From the NCBI GenBank assembly GCA_958450325.1, contig OY288256.1:12293057-12357056 (forward strand): DNA of 64,000 bases. Direction: 5' to 3'. Both the position numbers and the translations under genes were made by a program. Below the pieces are notes generated by a model. That model made no database searches. It worked only from the letters and a program-made list of their open reading frames with translations, and was not told the DNA's origin. This document shows positions 34,058 to 46,139 of this stretch, in pieces. Position 1 is the stretch's first letter, and every line of letters begins with the position of its first letter. The stretch is from Agrostemma githago (taxonomy: Eukaryota; Streptophyta; Magnoliopsida; Caryophyllales; Caryophyllaceae).

Positions 34058-35442
34058 GTAGACTTATCAGGAGGAACATTTTCCACTAATGGAGCAGACT
34101 CCATCTCAAATTCATCATGCTGCAAGATACTATACCTATTAGATAGTACAGTATCATGAGCCCCTAAATCTTCCTCATCATAGCAACTGTTGGAGCCTCT
34201 CATCTTAAGACCTAGCCCAGAGCATCCAGAGCGTCTGGAAACAGGAGTAAACCCAAGGTCAGAACCAGAAGACGCAGCCTGACCTAGCTCACCGCATCCT
34301 GAGTCAGAGTGTGCAATCATCTGGCCTACCAATGGGTCTCCCGTCCCTAGTACGCCTAGCTCCTGGGATCCTGAGTCAGTGGTATGGCCTCCAACAAGCT
34401 CTTTCTCAGGGGATCCACAATGCCTTACAGTTGAGGAATCAACTGAGATACCACCTCCCCCCCAGAGAGATAACCTTCTTAGGTGTATACCTTTGCGCGG
34501 TAGGTTTGTTTACTGCAGCTTGAGCAAGCTTCTTCTCTTTTTTGCAATACTGTTTTGTATGCCCAAGTTTGCCACACCCCTCACAATGATATGGTACCCA
34601 TTCGTACTCAATACGCTGGGCCAACTGCCCCAACATAGGAATGTTAATCACCATTGAGTCAGGTAAAGATTTTGACACATCAACTTCAATCAAGACCCTT
34701 GCAAATGACAACCTCTCCTTGAATGTAGTAGTTTTATCCGCAAATAATGGTGTGCCCACCTTACTTGCCATCTTGCTCAACACAACATCAGTACAGAGAA
34801 ACGGATCCAAATCTGGAAAGAGAACCCAGACCGGTACCACAGAAACCCTGTCCATCTCTTGAGAGAACAAAGGACTCCACTGCTTCAAGATAATAGTGTT
34901 GCTACCCATCATCCATGGCCCCCCCTCATTATCAGTTCCATGTCCTGCTTGCTACTGAAACGGAAAACGAACCAACCTTTCTTATAGTATTGAACCACCG
35001 GAGCTCTTCCATGATTCCAATTCTTTGAAACATAATCCGTCATCTGCTTGATGGTAGGCTTAGCACCAATCACATTACCCATAAGCGTATGCACCCAATA
35101 GCTCAGTTCAGTTTCAAAATCTGGAAGATCAATATCAACCTCAGTGGAATTTGCCGATTGCTCATCGAAGAACAATCCCATACCAATCTTATTCTCCTTT
35201 GCCTTATCACTCCAAGTGACTCCAGAATTAGGAACAGTAGTTTCAGACACAAGAACAGTAGAATCAATGATTTTATCACTCGATTCCCTATTCCCGCCAT
35301 TAATGTCATTCGCCTCATCTGCCTTACCACCAACCAATTCCTCATTAAAACCTTGCTCACCTACCATCTTACTAGTAGTCGCAGATTGAAGAGATTTCTT
35401 AGCTGATTGAAACGCAGAATTGATGAGATCATTGACAGAATA

Positions 35443-35445
<3 letters not shown>
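34054..35445 (-). pseudogene. L1 ORF1: nucleic-acid-binding protein, two frame breaks
   Basis: The frame begins MYSVNDLINSAFQSAKKSL at 35,445. The first part (to 34,909) contains the DUF4283-like fold seen in plant LINE ORF1 proteins. The second part (34,912-34,439) continues it and has the zinc knuckle CEGCGKLGHTKQYC (CX2CX4HX4C). The third (to 34,054) is a low-complexity tail ending VPPDKST-stop. The two junctions are at seven-C runs, 34,919-34,925 and 34,457-34,463; dropping one base at each would restore one frame. The stop overlaps the ORF2 ATG. ORF1 would coat the LINE RNA. Confidence 0.82.

Positions 35446-35539
<94 letters not shown>
35445..35539. repeat. (TTA)n tail of RLE element A
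   Basis: About 32 TTA units, or (TAA)n on the sense strand of element A, immediately before the ORF1 start of the L1. Confidence 0.95.
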
Positions 35540-35589
35540 TTCATTTTTTTATTTATTATAAAACGAACTTGTATTAATACCAAAACCAA

Positions 35590-38500
35590 TTACAAGAAGT
35601 TAGTGGGTAGCCGAGACACTATCTGGGCACCCACTTCCTTAGCAATAGCGAAACCAAGTCTAGTGAAAATAAAAGCAGCTGCTCGAGCCCCCGCATCCTG
35701 AGCGATAGAGAATTTCTGAATCCGCTTGAGCAACGCAACAGCCTCTGCATCAAGCTCCCCAAGTGAAGAGAAGGAGAAAGGCAGGAACCCATATCCAATC
35801 TTGGTGCACAAATCTCCGTACTTGGCGCACTTACGCTGAGCAGCATCAGCGACCGCGCGGCCAGGCAGAAAATCAGCCATCGCAGACTGAGTCAATGGGG
35901 ACGACCCCGTCAGATCGACACACACATCACGCCCCCTATCCCAGGAATAAAGAAGCAAATCCGCCGGGCGTAGGGGCTTGTTGTGCCCATCAATCAAACC
36001 GACATCCACCTCCTTACCGGCCGAAATACCAGATCGGAAGCAGATATCCAAAAGGGTGTCACGAACCAGGTTATGTCTATGCTTAATACCAACAGTACCA
36101 GCACATGACACAACATGATTTCCAAAAATGTCCCCAACAAAGACTCGAGAACAGGCAGAACAAGGCTTAGGTACCGGGAACAAAGGGATACCCAATCGAT
36201 AGCTAAGGACAGAGCGGTAAGTCCTCCCATTCATGGTCTGTCCCAGCCCGGAAATAGGTACTGCGCAACCAGTCAGACGTGTGAGCACCCTGCAGAGACT
36301 TCCACAAAGCCACCTGTCGATGAGTCAAGGAGAAAACCGATTCTACCGAAGCAGCAACCTTCGTGAAATATATATCTGCCAATTTCTTCATGAGTTTGGG
36401 GGCAGCGACTTCACTAGGGTTACGAAAAAGGTCGGAACCGGTGGTCTTGTTAAACAGAGCCAATGCTGCATCGAAGGTCGGCCCGGGAGCAGAGACAGGT
36501 GAAGGCCGAAGGAGCATAGCCTGCAACTCAGAGGACTGAAGACGAGAAGCCAAAAAGGCATAGTGAAGGACATCCCCGGCGCTGTACACACCCAACCCTC
36601 CGAAAATAAAGGGCAGTGTGGAATGACGCCACTGCAAGTCCCCGAACCCGGGGCCAGACCCAGTGACAATGCGTTCCAGGCTAGACCGCAATGCCGCATC
36701 AAAGGTGTTAGCCGAGTCAAAGACCGAAGGGGGACAGATTCGCAGAGAGAAGGAAAGCTTAGAAATACCGGCACAAGCACGAAGTAACAACAGCTCGCAC
36801 TGTGGGTCCTCAATCCTAGCAACCGAATCCATAAGCTCAATGGTTCTAGTAACTCTCCTCGTCACAAGCTCACTGCTGAAAGTACGACAGACACTGACGG
36901 GGCCACCAAGAACTTTGACACCGCGTAGTGGTCGAGAAATATGAGGAGGGAAAACACCAGGAAGTCGACTCCTAGGGTCTTCCTTAGGCCAAAAAACCTC
37001 GGTTTTTCCGACATTAAGGTGAAGGCCCAAACGAGGACCATCCTCCATAATCAGCTCCAAAACCTTTCCCACGACAAAAGTATCTCCAACGATGGTGCCG
37101 TCGTCCAAGTACCAAGCCTGCAAGCTCAAGGGAAAGGAGTCCCGGATCTTACAAATCAAGGGATGCAAGACCAAAGCGAAAAGAAGAGGGCCCAAAGGGT
37201 CACCCTGCTGGACCCCCTGACAAGACCAAAGGCTGTGCTCCCCGTAGAAAAGCCTGGCAGGCCGAGAGTAGCAAAACTCGACCCAGCGGGAAAGAACGGG
37301 GCAACAACGGCGAACCTCACGCAACATGATCTCCCGGTCGACCAAATTAAAGGCATTATGGAAGTCGACCAAAAGCATGGAAAGGCCCACATCACCACCA
37401 CGATCCTCAATAAACCGATTCAAGGCATGCAGAATGGCCTCTCCTCCACCGGAAATCCCGACCCCAAACTGGAGGCCCTCAAAACAACCGCAAAGCGACG
37501 AACCAATCAGAACAGCTCCAACCTTAGAGACAAGGCGTCTCCAAACCGTGCCCACAACAATAGGACGGACCCGACCACCTGGTTTAACAAGCGGGGTGAG
37601 CGGGCCACTGGCGATGTACTCACTGAGAACCTGCGGGCATCTGCCCTCGAGAAACAGGTTAACCACCCTAGTGATAGAGGTGATCAGATCATCCGAGATA
37701 GCCACCGCGGCCCCGCTCAAACAATCCAGAAGATGTTGGGCACGAAAACCATCCCGTCCACAAGAAGTGCCACGCGGAAAACTCCTGATCATATCCAACA
37801 CGACGGTCGTAGACGCGACGAGCTGGGGGTGAGCGGCAGGCAAAGGCGGCAAGGAAGGGGGCGGAATAGTGGGGTGTTTATCTTTCAAAGCCTGCAGAGT
37901 ATCTGCCGTGTAAGGGGCAACGCCAGACGAAGAAAGCACCCGGACAGCGGCAGCGTAATGACCATCACAAATTTTCCGCCGACACTGCCGCAAGTTAACC
38001 TCACTAGAGTCAAGGTCCTCCTCCAAATGAAGGGAAGGACCCTCCTCAGCTAAGGTCTCCTGCAGAAGCAGAGCAATACCACCAGGGGCATTCCAAGTAC
38101 GAATGGCACTGGTGATACACTCCTCCTGACGTTGGCGCTTCACGACAGCTCTACTCTCAAGGTTAGTCCTGGGGGAAAAAGACTTAAGTACACAGAGAGG
38201 TAAAATAAGCAAGGTAACCCAGCGAGAGAGATCACCGGGGGAGTCAGCCACAACATCAAGGGCCCCCCTGAAGATCCTAGAAAACCCAAGGCGACATCTG
38301 GGAGGGATAGATTTCACAGTGCGCACCCCTAACGACAACAAGCGATCCAGAGAAGCCACGTCAAGACAACACAACCCAACATGCCCCACTACATCGCCAG
38401 GAGACGAAGATGGGGCGAGCGGCCGAGGGATGCCATAAACAAAAAAACGAGCAACTCCATCACCACAATCAGGGGGTGCAACAAAATCAGACCCCGGCCC

Positions 38501-38764
38501 ATGACGACACTTGGCAGAAAGAGAATGTGTAGTGAAGCAAACCCCACAAAGCCAAAGACTCATACGCTTAAGGGTAACCTCTGCCTCAAAAAAGATAGAT
38601 AAACTAGAAGAAAGGGCTTGACGCGTAATTACCTGAGCATTTCCAAGGCCATGTCGCTTTCGGAGGTGGAAGATCATGGAGGTTTTAACCAAACCCTTCC
38701 CATTATTGTCACAACACTCAGAAAGACCAACGAAGGGGCAATGGAAACGCGCGAGTCCCGGCAT
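35590..38764 (-). pseudogene. RLE retrotransposon protein, copy A (one frameshift)
   Basis: The start is placed at MPGLARFHCPF (38,764), because the first recognisable domain follows at once and upstream frame is GC-rich leader. An N-terminal C2H2 finger spans CPF to HLRKRH. The RT has FPRGTSCGRDGFRAQHLLDC, SMLLVDFHNAFN, GVQQGDPLGPLLFALVLHPL and the intact catalytic WYLDDGTIVGD (codons at about 37,100). A one-base deletion near 36,262 (between SDWLR and the SGLGQTMNGRTYRSVL block) shifts frame. The second frame (36,288-35,590) carries CSACSRVFVGDIFGNHVVSC, KHRHNLVRDTLLDICF and the endonuclease core RPADLLLYSWDRGRDVCVDL, then AQRKCAKY. The CX2C-H-C motif, RHN and RPxD-X14-D-KxxKY pattern match the restriction-like endonuclease of R2-type elements. 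Confidence 0.87.
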
Positions 38765-39762
38765 GAAGAATTGGCAAGACACGTAATCCGGTCGAGAGGG
38801 CAAGAACACGCGAAACAAAGCAAAAAAAACCAAGCACAAAGCACACAAACAGCCACCAAGCGATCCGAGAACACCCGAACCAAAAACAACCAACCAAAAA
38901 GAAAAAAGAGAGAAAACAGAACAAACAGCAAGCAAAGCGAGCCAAAACAGTCACCGGAACCACCCAAACAGCCAGGAACCACCGGGAGGGAGAAGGCAAG
39001 AAGCGGCAGCAGAGAACCGACTCCTGAGAACCGAGCCGAACCGAAGCGGCAGCAAACCGAATCGAACCCGGTAGGAGGAGGACAGGGACGGAGGAAGAAA
39101 GGCGGAGGAGCAAGGGAACAGGAAGACCGAACAAACAGCGAGCAAAGACTGACACTAGAGAACCGCAGACAAGAGCTAGACGACGACGAAAAACGAGAAC
39201 TCCGACGAACGCGCACCAACAGCAGCAGAGGAAAAAAACAGAACAACACCGGCAGAATTCCGGCGGAAATCCGGCAAGAAGAACGAACGGGAACGGCGGA
39301 AGGACGGAGGGGAATTGGTGATGAGCGGGGTGACTAGGGAACCGCAGACAAGGGCCAGACGGCGACGAAAAAAACTCCGGCGAACGCGCCCCAACTGCAG
39401 CAGAGGAAAAAAACAGAACAACACCGGCAAAATTCCGGCGGAATTTCGGCAAGAAGAACGAACGGGAACGGCGGAAGGACGGAGGGAAAGGGGAAGGCAG
39501 CCGGAGAAGAGACAGATGTCAGGCAGCCGGCGGCAGAAACGGAAACAGCAGAGACCTGCAAAAAGGAAAGGAGACGGTAAGGGGAGGGAAGGAAAGCAAG
39601 GGGAGGGAAGGAGACGGCAAGGGCAGCACCTCCAGGAGACCAGCACAACGACTGGCGGAAGGGGAAGGGCCGCCGCAGTCAGCGGCCGCCGGCGACCGGA
39701 ACCCTAGGCGCAGGGGAGAAGGGCGTACGCATAAATCGCCCTCCCTCTCTAACTCAATTCAA
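38765..39762 (-). promoter_or_regulatory. 5' UTR of copy A with internal 179-bp duplication
   Basis: GAACCGCAGAC begins at 39,160 and again at 39,339, and about 150 bases after each match closely, including CAGCAGAGGAAAAAAACAGA and GAAGAACGAACGGGAACGGC. Repeated leader modules are known in other non-LTR elements, where they carry internal promoter activity. That role is inferred here. Antisense Arg/Glu-rich and sense Ser/Pro/Leu-rich frames across it are compositional. Confidence 0.6.
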
Positions 39763-39763
<1 letters not shown>

Positions 39764-39801
<38 letters not shown>

Positions 39802-39822
39802 TTTTTTTTTTTTTTTTTTTTT
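39764..39822. repeat. (TTA)n plus T22: tail of copy B and junction with A
   Basis: TTA repeats to about 39,800, then about 22 T, which on the sense strand is A22 followed by (TAA)n. This tract is at once the 3' tail of copy B and the 5' flank of copy A. Confidence 0.93.
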
Positions 39823-39853
39823 ATAACCGAACTTTCATTAACACAAGAACAAA

Positions 39854-42800
39854 TTACAAGAAGTTAGAGGGGAGCCGAGATACTATCTGGGCCCCCACTC
39901 CCTTAGCAATCGCAAAACTAATTCTAATGAAAATATGAACTGCGGCACGCGCTCCAGCATCCTGCGACAAAGCGAATTTACGAATCCGCTGGAGCAGAGA
40001 GACAGCCTCTGTGTCGAGCTCATCGAGAGAGGAGAAGGATAAAGGAAGGAAAACATACCCAATCGCCGTGCAGCGTGCCTGATACTTGACACACTTACGA
40101 CGAGCAACATCAGCAACGACCCGTCCGGGCTCAAAAGAAGTCAAGCCGGACTGGGTCAAAGGAGAGGACCCGGTCAGATCAACACAAACATCCCGCCCCT
40201 TGTCCCACGAGTAGAGCAGAAGGTCAGCAGGTCGCAAGGGCTTGTCGTTATCGTCGCAGAGGCCAATCTCCAGCTCCTTGCCTGCAGAGATCCCCGTCCG
40301 GAAGCAAATATCCAACAATGTGTCACGGACGAGGTTATGGCGATGTTTAATCCCCACAGTACCAGCACACGAAACCGCGTGATCACCAAAAATATCCTCT
40401 CTGAGGGCCCTGGAACAGGTAGAACAAGTCCCGGAAAGCGGAAACAAAGGGACTCCCAAGCGGTAACTAAGTACACTGTGATATGTCCGACCGTTCATGG
40501 TTTGCCAAAGTTCAGTAATAGGGACAGCCCTCAACCAGTCAGAAGAATGGTCACCCTGCTGAGATTTCCACAAGGCAACCTGTCGAGGAGTCAAGGAGAA
40601 AACAGATTTTGCCGCTGAAGCAACCCTCGTGAAATATATATCTGCCAATTTCTTCATAAGTTTTGGGGCAGCGATCTCAGAGGGGTTGCTCAAGAAGTCA
40701 GAACCGGTAGCCTCAACAAACCCACTCAAGGCAGATTCAAAGGCAAAACCAGGGGCGGCGATCTCGGAGGGACGAAGCAGCTTAGCCTGGAAATCGGCAG
40801 ACTGAAGGCGAGAAGCAAGGAAGGCAAAATGCAGGGCATCAGTGGCAGCAAAGATACCGAGCCCCCCAAGAGAAAAGGGGAGGGTGGCCAGCCGCCACTG
40901 CCACTCCCCGAAACCGGGTCCGGACGCCGTGACAATACGCTCAAGACTAGATCGGAGCGCAGTGTCGAAAGAAAGGTGGGCCGACCCAAAAGCATGGGGA
41001 AAGCAAGTGCGCAAAGCAAAGTATAACTTAGAAATACCTGTGCACGCCCAGAGAAGAAGTAACTCAGACTGGGGGTCCTCAATCGTAGCAACCAAGTCCA
41101 TGAGCTCTATGGTACGGGCAACTCTCTTCGAGACAAGAGCACCACTGAAAGCAGGACACACGCTGACAGGCCCTCCTAGAACCTTAACACCATCTAAGGG
41201 TCTGGAAATAGCGGTGGGGAAAACACCAGCAAACCTACTCCTCGGGTCTTCGATAGGCCAGAAAACCTCAGTTTTTGTAACGTTGAGATGGAGGCCGGAA
41301 CGGGGGCCCTCATCTACAATCATCTGGAGAACCTTCCCCACAACAAGCGTGTCCCCGACAATAGTACCATCATCGAGGTACCAAGCCTGGAAGCACAGAT
41401 CAAAGGAGTCCCTAATCCTACAAACTAGGGGATGCAGAACCAGGGAGAAAAGGAGAGGGCCTAAAGGGTCACCCTGCTGGACCCCCTGGCAAGAGTGGAA
41501 GGAGTGCTCCCCATAGTAGAGCCTAGCAGGACTGGAGTAGCAAAACTCAACCCAACGAGAGAGGGCTGGACACTGACGGCGAACCTCCCGCAACATCGTC
41601 TCCCTATCAACCAGGTTAAAGGCATTCTGGAAATCGACAAGCAACATGGAGAGACCCACATCAGCGCCACGATCCTCTACAAGGCGGTTCAAGGAATGCA
41701 GAATAGCTTCACCCCTGCTGGGAACACCTACCCCGAATTGAAGGCCCTCAAAATAGCCCCCTAAAGACGGGCCGACCAAGTAGGCCCCCACCTTGGAAAC
41801 AAGGCGCCTCCAGATGGTGCCCGCAGCAATAGGACGAACCCCTCCCCCTGGCTTCACGAGCGGGGTGAGCGGAGCACTGGCAATGTACTCACCTAACACC
41901 TGCGGACACTTCCCATCGAGAAAGAGGTTGACCACACGAGCGATAGAAGCAAGCAGATCATCAGGAATGGCAATAGCAGCACCACTCAAACAATCCAGCA
42001 GATGTTGGGCCCGAAATCCATCCCTCCCACAAGACGTGCCCCGGGGGAAACTCCGAATCATATCCAAAAAAACAGACACCGACGCATCAAGACAGTGGCC
42101 AAAAGGCTCAGAAGGAAGGGCAGGAGGAAGAGCAGCTGGGTGCTTATCCTGGAGGGCTCGAAGGGTAGCATCAGTGTACGGAGCTACACCAGACGAAGAA
42201 AGAACACGAACGGCGGCCGTGTAATGACCATCAGAGATCTTCCTACGACATTGACGGGTGTTAAGCACACCTAAGTCAAGCTCCTCCTCCGCACAAAAAG
42301 ATGGGGAAACCTCCGCTAGGGCTTCCCGCAAGAGCAACAACTTCCCCCCCGGCACACCCCAAGTACGAATAGCTCCGGCAATAGCCTCTTCCTGAAGTTG
42401 ACGTCTAATAGCAGTTCTACACTCCAAACTACTCCTCGGGGCAAAGGTCTTCAAGGCACAAAGAGGTAAGGCAAGTAAGGAAACCCAACGAGAAATATCA
42501 AAAGGGGAGCCAACTACATCATCCAGGGCACCTTTCAAAACCCGCGCGAATCCAAGTCGACACCTAGGGGGGATAGATTTAACCGTGCGCAATCCTTTAG
42601 AGAGAAAACGATCAAGAGAAGTCAAAGAAAGGCAAGAGAGCATATCTTGGTCATCAATACCTCCCACAGACGACACAGGGGGCGGAACGAGGCGAGGAAG
42701 GTCATACAGAATAAACCGAACGAACCCATCCCCACAATCAGGCGCCTCAACACTATCTCCCGTATCATGCCGACAACGAGAAATGAGCGTATGAGTCGAA

Positions 42801-43028
42801 AGACAAACACCACACGGTCAAATACCCATACTTAAAGGTGACCTCAACCGAAGAGTAGACAGACACGCTACTGGAAAGGGTTTGTTGCGTTAATACCTGG
42901 GCACCGTCACAAAAATGGTGGTTGCACAAGTGAATGAGCATGGATTGCCTGGTTAGACCTTTTCTGTAACCGTCGTTGCACTCAGAAAGACCCGCGAAGG
43001 GGCAATGGAAGCGAACTGAAGGAGGCAT
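39854..43028 (-). pseudogene. RLE retrotransposon protein, copy B (RT and RLE intact)
   Basis: The start is MPPSVRFHCPF at 43,028, with a C2H2 finger from CPF to HLCNHHFC. A two-base deletion and a TGA at about 42,825-42,835 break the frame after the finger. From there one open frame runs to the stop at 39,854 (about 940 codons from 42,676). It holds SMLLVDFQNAFN (near codon 345), GVQQGDPLGPLLFSLVLHPL (near 400), WYLDDGTIVGD (near 434), CSTCSRALREDIFGDHAVSC (near 760), KHRHNLVRDTLLDICF, and RPADLLLYSWDKGRDVCVDL (near 820) with VARRKCVKY, ending RLPSNFL. All visible catalytic residues of RT and RLE are present. A source copy without the two lesions may still exist elsewhere in the genome. Confidence 0.88.
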
Positions 43029-43907
43029 GGGAAAGCCAAGCAAGACCGAGCCACGAAGCGGGAGCACAAAAGAAACAGAGCCTAAAAAGTAACCGAAGAC
43101 TGAAAACACAAACACAAAGATGGAGAGCAAAGAGGACGAGGACCCACAAGAGGCAGCACCCAAAAAAAACAAACGAAAACACCCACCCAACAAAGGAACA
43201 CAAGCAGCAACCTAAATCGACACCGAAACCACAATGCCCGGAACCGAAAAACACGCAGAAACAAAGGGAAAGACAGGGAACACCCAAAAACAAAAGCAGT
43301 AAAACAACCAACAAGGAGCAGCAAGCTGAAGAAGTGCAATAGGGAGGTTGATCGGCAACCGAAACAACAGAAAAAAAACAGAGCAAACAGGGGAAAGCAG
43401 AGCACGATTTACGGCGACCAAGGGCAAGCACAGAAAACGCACATCCAGCAGCACAGACAGCCAGAGACCGAAGGGGGAGGTAGCAGAGGCGGAAGAGGGC
43501 CACCGACAGAGGCCGGAAGGCGGGCGCAGAGCAGCGTCGGCGGAGGAAAGGCGCGACAGAGAAGAGGCAGGGGATAGGTGAGGCGACAACCGGAAAGCGC
43601 GAAGAGGGGAAAAAGGCAGAGGAGAAGGAGAGCAGCAGCGACGGCAACCAGGAGAGCAGCAGTGACGGCAGAAGGACGACGGACGCCGACAGACAGCAGC
43701 ACCCGGGCAACAACAGCAAAACCGACCAGAAAACCTAGACCCCAAACACCCCAGATCTCACCCAGAGACGGCAGAGCCGGCGTCGAAACCCAGGCAGAGG
43801 CGACGGCGGCCGGCGGCCGAGGAAAGAGCCGGCGGACGACAGAAACCCTAGGCGGGGAAAGGAAAGTCGCACCCGTTCACCCTCTCTAACGTTCACCCGT
43901 TCAAAAT
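43029..43907 (-). promoter_or_regulatory. 5' UTR of copy B
   Basis: The leader is GC-rich and purine-rich on the plus strand. It shares with A and C the terminal AACCCTAGGCGGGG and TTCAAAATT blocks, but the rest is not clearly alignable to A. Frames of 97-245 codons here are Ser/Leu/Cys-rich low-complexity products. Confidence 0.5.
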
Positions 43908-44060
<153 letters not shown>

Positions 44061-44087
44061 GGGAGCTTGCATTAATAACGAAACAAA

Positions 44088-44607
44088 TTACAAGAAGTTA
44101 GTGGGTAGCCGAGATACTATCTGGGCACCCACTCCCTTAGCAATAGAAAAACTAAGACGAGTAAAAATAAAAGCAGCTGCGCGAGCTCTTGCGTCCTGAG
44201 AGATAGAGAATTTCTGAATCCGCTTGAGTAAAGCAGCGGCCTCCGCGTCGAGCTCCCCTAGGGAAGAGAAAGAGAAAGGTAGAAACCCATACCCAGACTT
44301 GGTGCATAAATCTCCATACTTGGCGCACTTGCGGTGAGCAGCATCAGCGACCGCGCGACCAGGCAGAAAATCAGACATCGCGGACTGAGTCAATGGAGAC
44401 GATCCTGTCAGATCAACACACACATCGCGCCCCCTATCCCAGGAATAGAGAAGTAAATCCGCCGGGCGAAGGGGCTTGTCGTGCCCATCAATCAAACCGA
44501 CATCCCCCTCTTTACCGGCCGAAATACCAGATCGGAAGCAGATATCCAAAAGGGTGTCGCGAACCAGGTTATGTCTATGCTTAATACCAACGGTACCAGC
44601 ACACGAC
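44088..44607 (-). pseudogene. C1 endonuclease end (downstream of the LTR fragment)
   Basis: It carries the part of the RLE protein after the Cys/His motif: CAGTVGIKHRHNLVRDT, LLDICFRSGISAGKEGDVG, RPADLLLYSWDRGRDVCVDL, AHRKCAKY and the end RLPTNFL-stop. It is cut off from the RT by the insertion that begins at 44,608. KEGDVG replaces the KEVDVG of A and C3 (base 44,506), a change shared only with C2. Confidence 0.88.
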
Positions 44608-46125
44608 TGATAAGTCGATATTTATGCGTATTTTTACCCCGTTAATATTATATTTTCAGTGTCGTCTTTGTATTATTTGAGCTAAACGTTATAATTTTAG
44701 TAACTTTTGATATATTATCGGCCTTTTATTATTTTTCGTACTAAATTGGGTTTTATTGTGTATTTTAATTAATTAGTAATGACCCATTTGATTTAAGATG
44801 GAAAAGACTACTAAATTCATATTTATGCTTGCAGGTCTGTGTTAAGACGACGATATCTCACACATACAAGGTCAAAATAGGGCGATTTAGGACTCGTTGG
44901 AAAGCTAAGTCCAAGACCGATAACTTTATAGAATAAAGTTAGATCCAAATCCAAAGTCTTATGGGTCGAAATCAGACTAGTAGAATTCAACTCGAGAATT
45001 GGGCTGAATCGACAAAAGGAAAGTTCATAAGAGAATAAGAAGGAAATAAAAGAAAAAAAATTATATTATAAAAAGAGGAAAAGAGGGTGCCGCAAAAACA
45101 AGCAACACACAGCACACCAACACCAAAAAAACAGAGGAGAGAGAATAAAGAGAGTTAGAAGAAGAACAGAGCACGCAGCAAACGCACGACGAACAACAAT
45201 CCGATCCGATCCGATTTTTGACCCGATTTTTATGAGCCTTCTTAATCTTTACCTTTTATTTACTGTTTTAATGTTTAGTATGAAGTAATTTTTCAATAGG
45301 AGTATGTAATTAACTATTGATATTGTGGGATATGAGATTGGATTTTTGTGTTTAACGATTAATTATTGTTATTGGGTATTTACTCGAAATTCATTATTAA
45401 ATTTGTGATTTAGGATAATTAATTTGGATTGATCACCTAGATTGTTCTCTTAAATCTATTGTTAATAGATAATAATTTTGATTAGGTTGCAGCTTACTGG
45501 TCTAATCTTTGTTGTTAGAATTTTGAGTAATAATTCCGTCTTATAGAGTTGCAGCTTTCTGGTTCCATAAGACCTAATTGATTGGTGTTCTTAAAGCGAT
45601 TAAATTTATTGACTTGATTCGTGCTTACATGGTTGAGTCGATTTAATTTAGTTAGGATTAAACTTGCGTGGTTAACGGAGTTTAACGAGTAAAAGGGATA
45701 AAACTTTTAATTTACTTGCTTACAAGAGATTAAATAGTTAACCAATCTATCCAATAACTAATTAAGTGAATCAATGATTTGAACCAATATCGATAGAAAA
45801 TTACATGTCTCCTATTAATTAGTTATTTGAACTTTAACTTTGAATCAAACATCGTTGTTATTTATTTGTCTTTTTAATTTAGTCTAGTTTATTTTTGTAA
45901 TAGTTTAATTTAGATTAGAAATTATTCACCTTAACAAAACCCCCCTTAATATAATTATATAACTATACCTAATATTATAAATTATAAATAATCTAATAAT
46001 TACATCGATCTAGGATAGTACATTAGTCCCTGTGGGTTCGACCCTTACTTACCCTTCTACTTGCTAGTTAGAGTTTGTAAGCGAAAATATAAATTTAATT
46101 TTGAGCGCGGAAACGACACACATCA
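44608..46125 (+). repeat. LTR, 1,518 bp
   Basis: It begins TGATAAGTCG and ends CACACATCA, followed by AATTTTGGCGCCGT, the start of a primer-binding site. A TATA-like TATAAAAAG lies at about 45,067-45,075. The 3' part has GTGGGTTCGACCCTTACTTA, paralleled in the solo LTR at 26,751-29,099. Confidence 0.85.
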
Positions 46126-46139
46126 AATTTTGGCGCCGT

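Larger units (their letters stand above)
30576..35445 (-). mobile_element. Near full-length L1-type LINE, about 4.9 kb
   Basis: It runs from the ORF1 start at 35,445 to a poly-A tail (T run 30,576-30,588). It encodes ORF1 (DUF4283-like plus CCHC knuckle) and ORF2 (APE endonuclease, RT, zf-RVT-like). Recorded lesions are few: three frame breaks, all at runs of seven C on the plus strand, and one in-frame TAG. No 5' UTR remains, because the ORF1 ATG directly abuts (TTA)n. It is inserted in the TAA tail of RLE element A or a related tract. Confidence 0.9.
35541..39762 (-). mobile_element. RLE-type non-LTR retrotransposon, copy A (full length)
   Basis: On the minus strand the 5' end is at about 39,762 (a TTGAATTGAG-type start abutting the TAA tract of copy B), and the 5' UTR runs to 38,765. 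The ORF is 38,764-35,590, and a 48-nt 3' UTR enters (TAA)n. Its 5' terminal block (AACCCTAGGCG-type sequence, then TTCAAATT on the plus strand) is shared with copies B and C, so the 5' end is genuine and not truncated. The coding region has one frameshift. Confidence 0.88.
39823..43907 (-). mobile_element. RLE-type non-LTR retrotransposon, copy B (most intact)
   Basis: The full-length copy has its 5' end at about 43,907 (TTCAAAATT on the plus strand, then GTT/ATT repeats), 5' UTR to 43,029, ORF 43,028-39,854, and 3' UTR to 39,823. Its sequence differs throughout from A and the C copies, so it is an independent insertion. Only two closely spaced lesions were found in the coding region. Confidence 0.88.

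Noticed and set aside
36941..38053. 370-codon plus-strand frame and similar frames at 41,000-42,300, 48,200-49,150, 55,195-56,138 and 62,170-63,113
   Set aside because: They are antisense shadows of the RLE reverse transcriptase frame; composition is Arg/Pro/Thr-rich and no family is recognisable.
38618..39707. Long Arg/Glu-rich (+) and Ser/Pro/Cys/Leu-rich (-) frames in the RLE leaders here and at 42,982-43,889, 50,020-50,863 and 57,013-57,856
   Set aside because: They arise from GC-rich, purine-skewed leader sequence, are not conserved between copies and show no domain.
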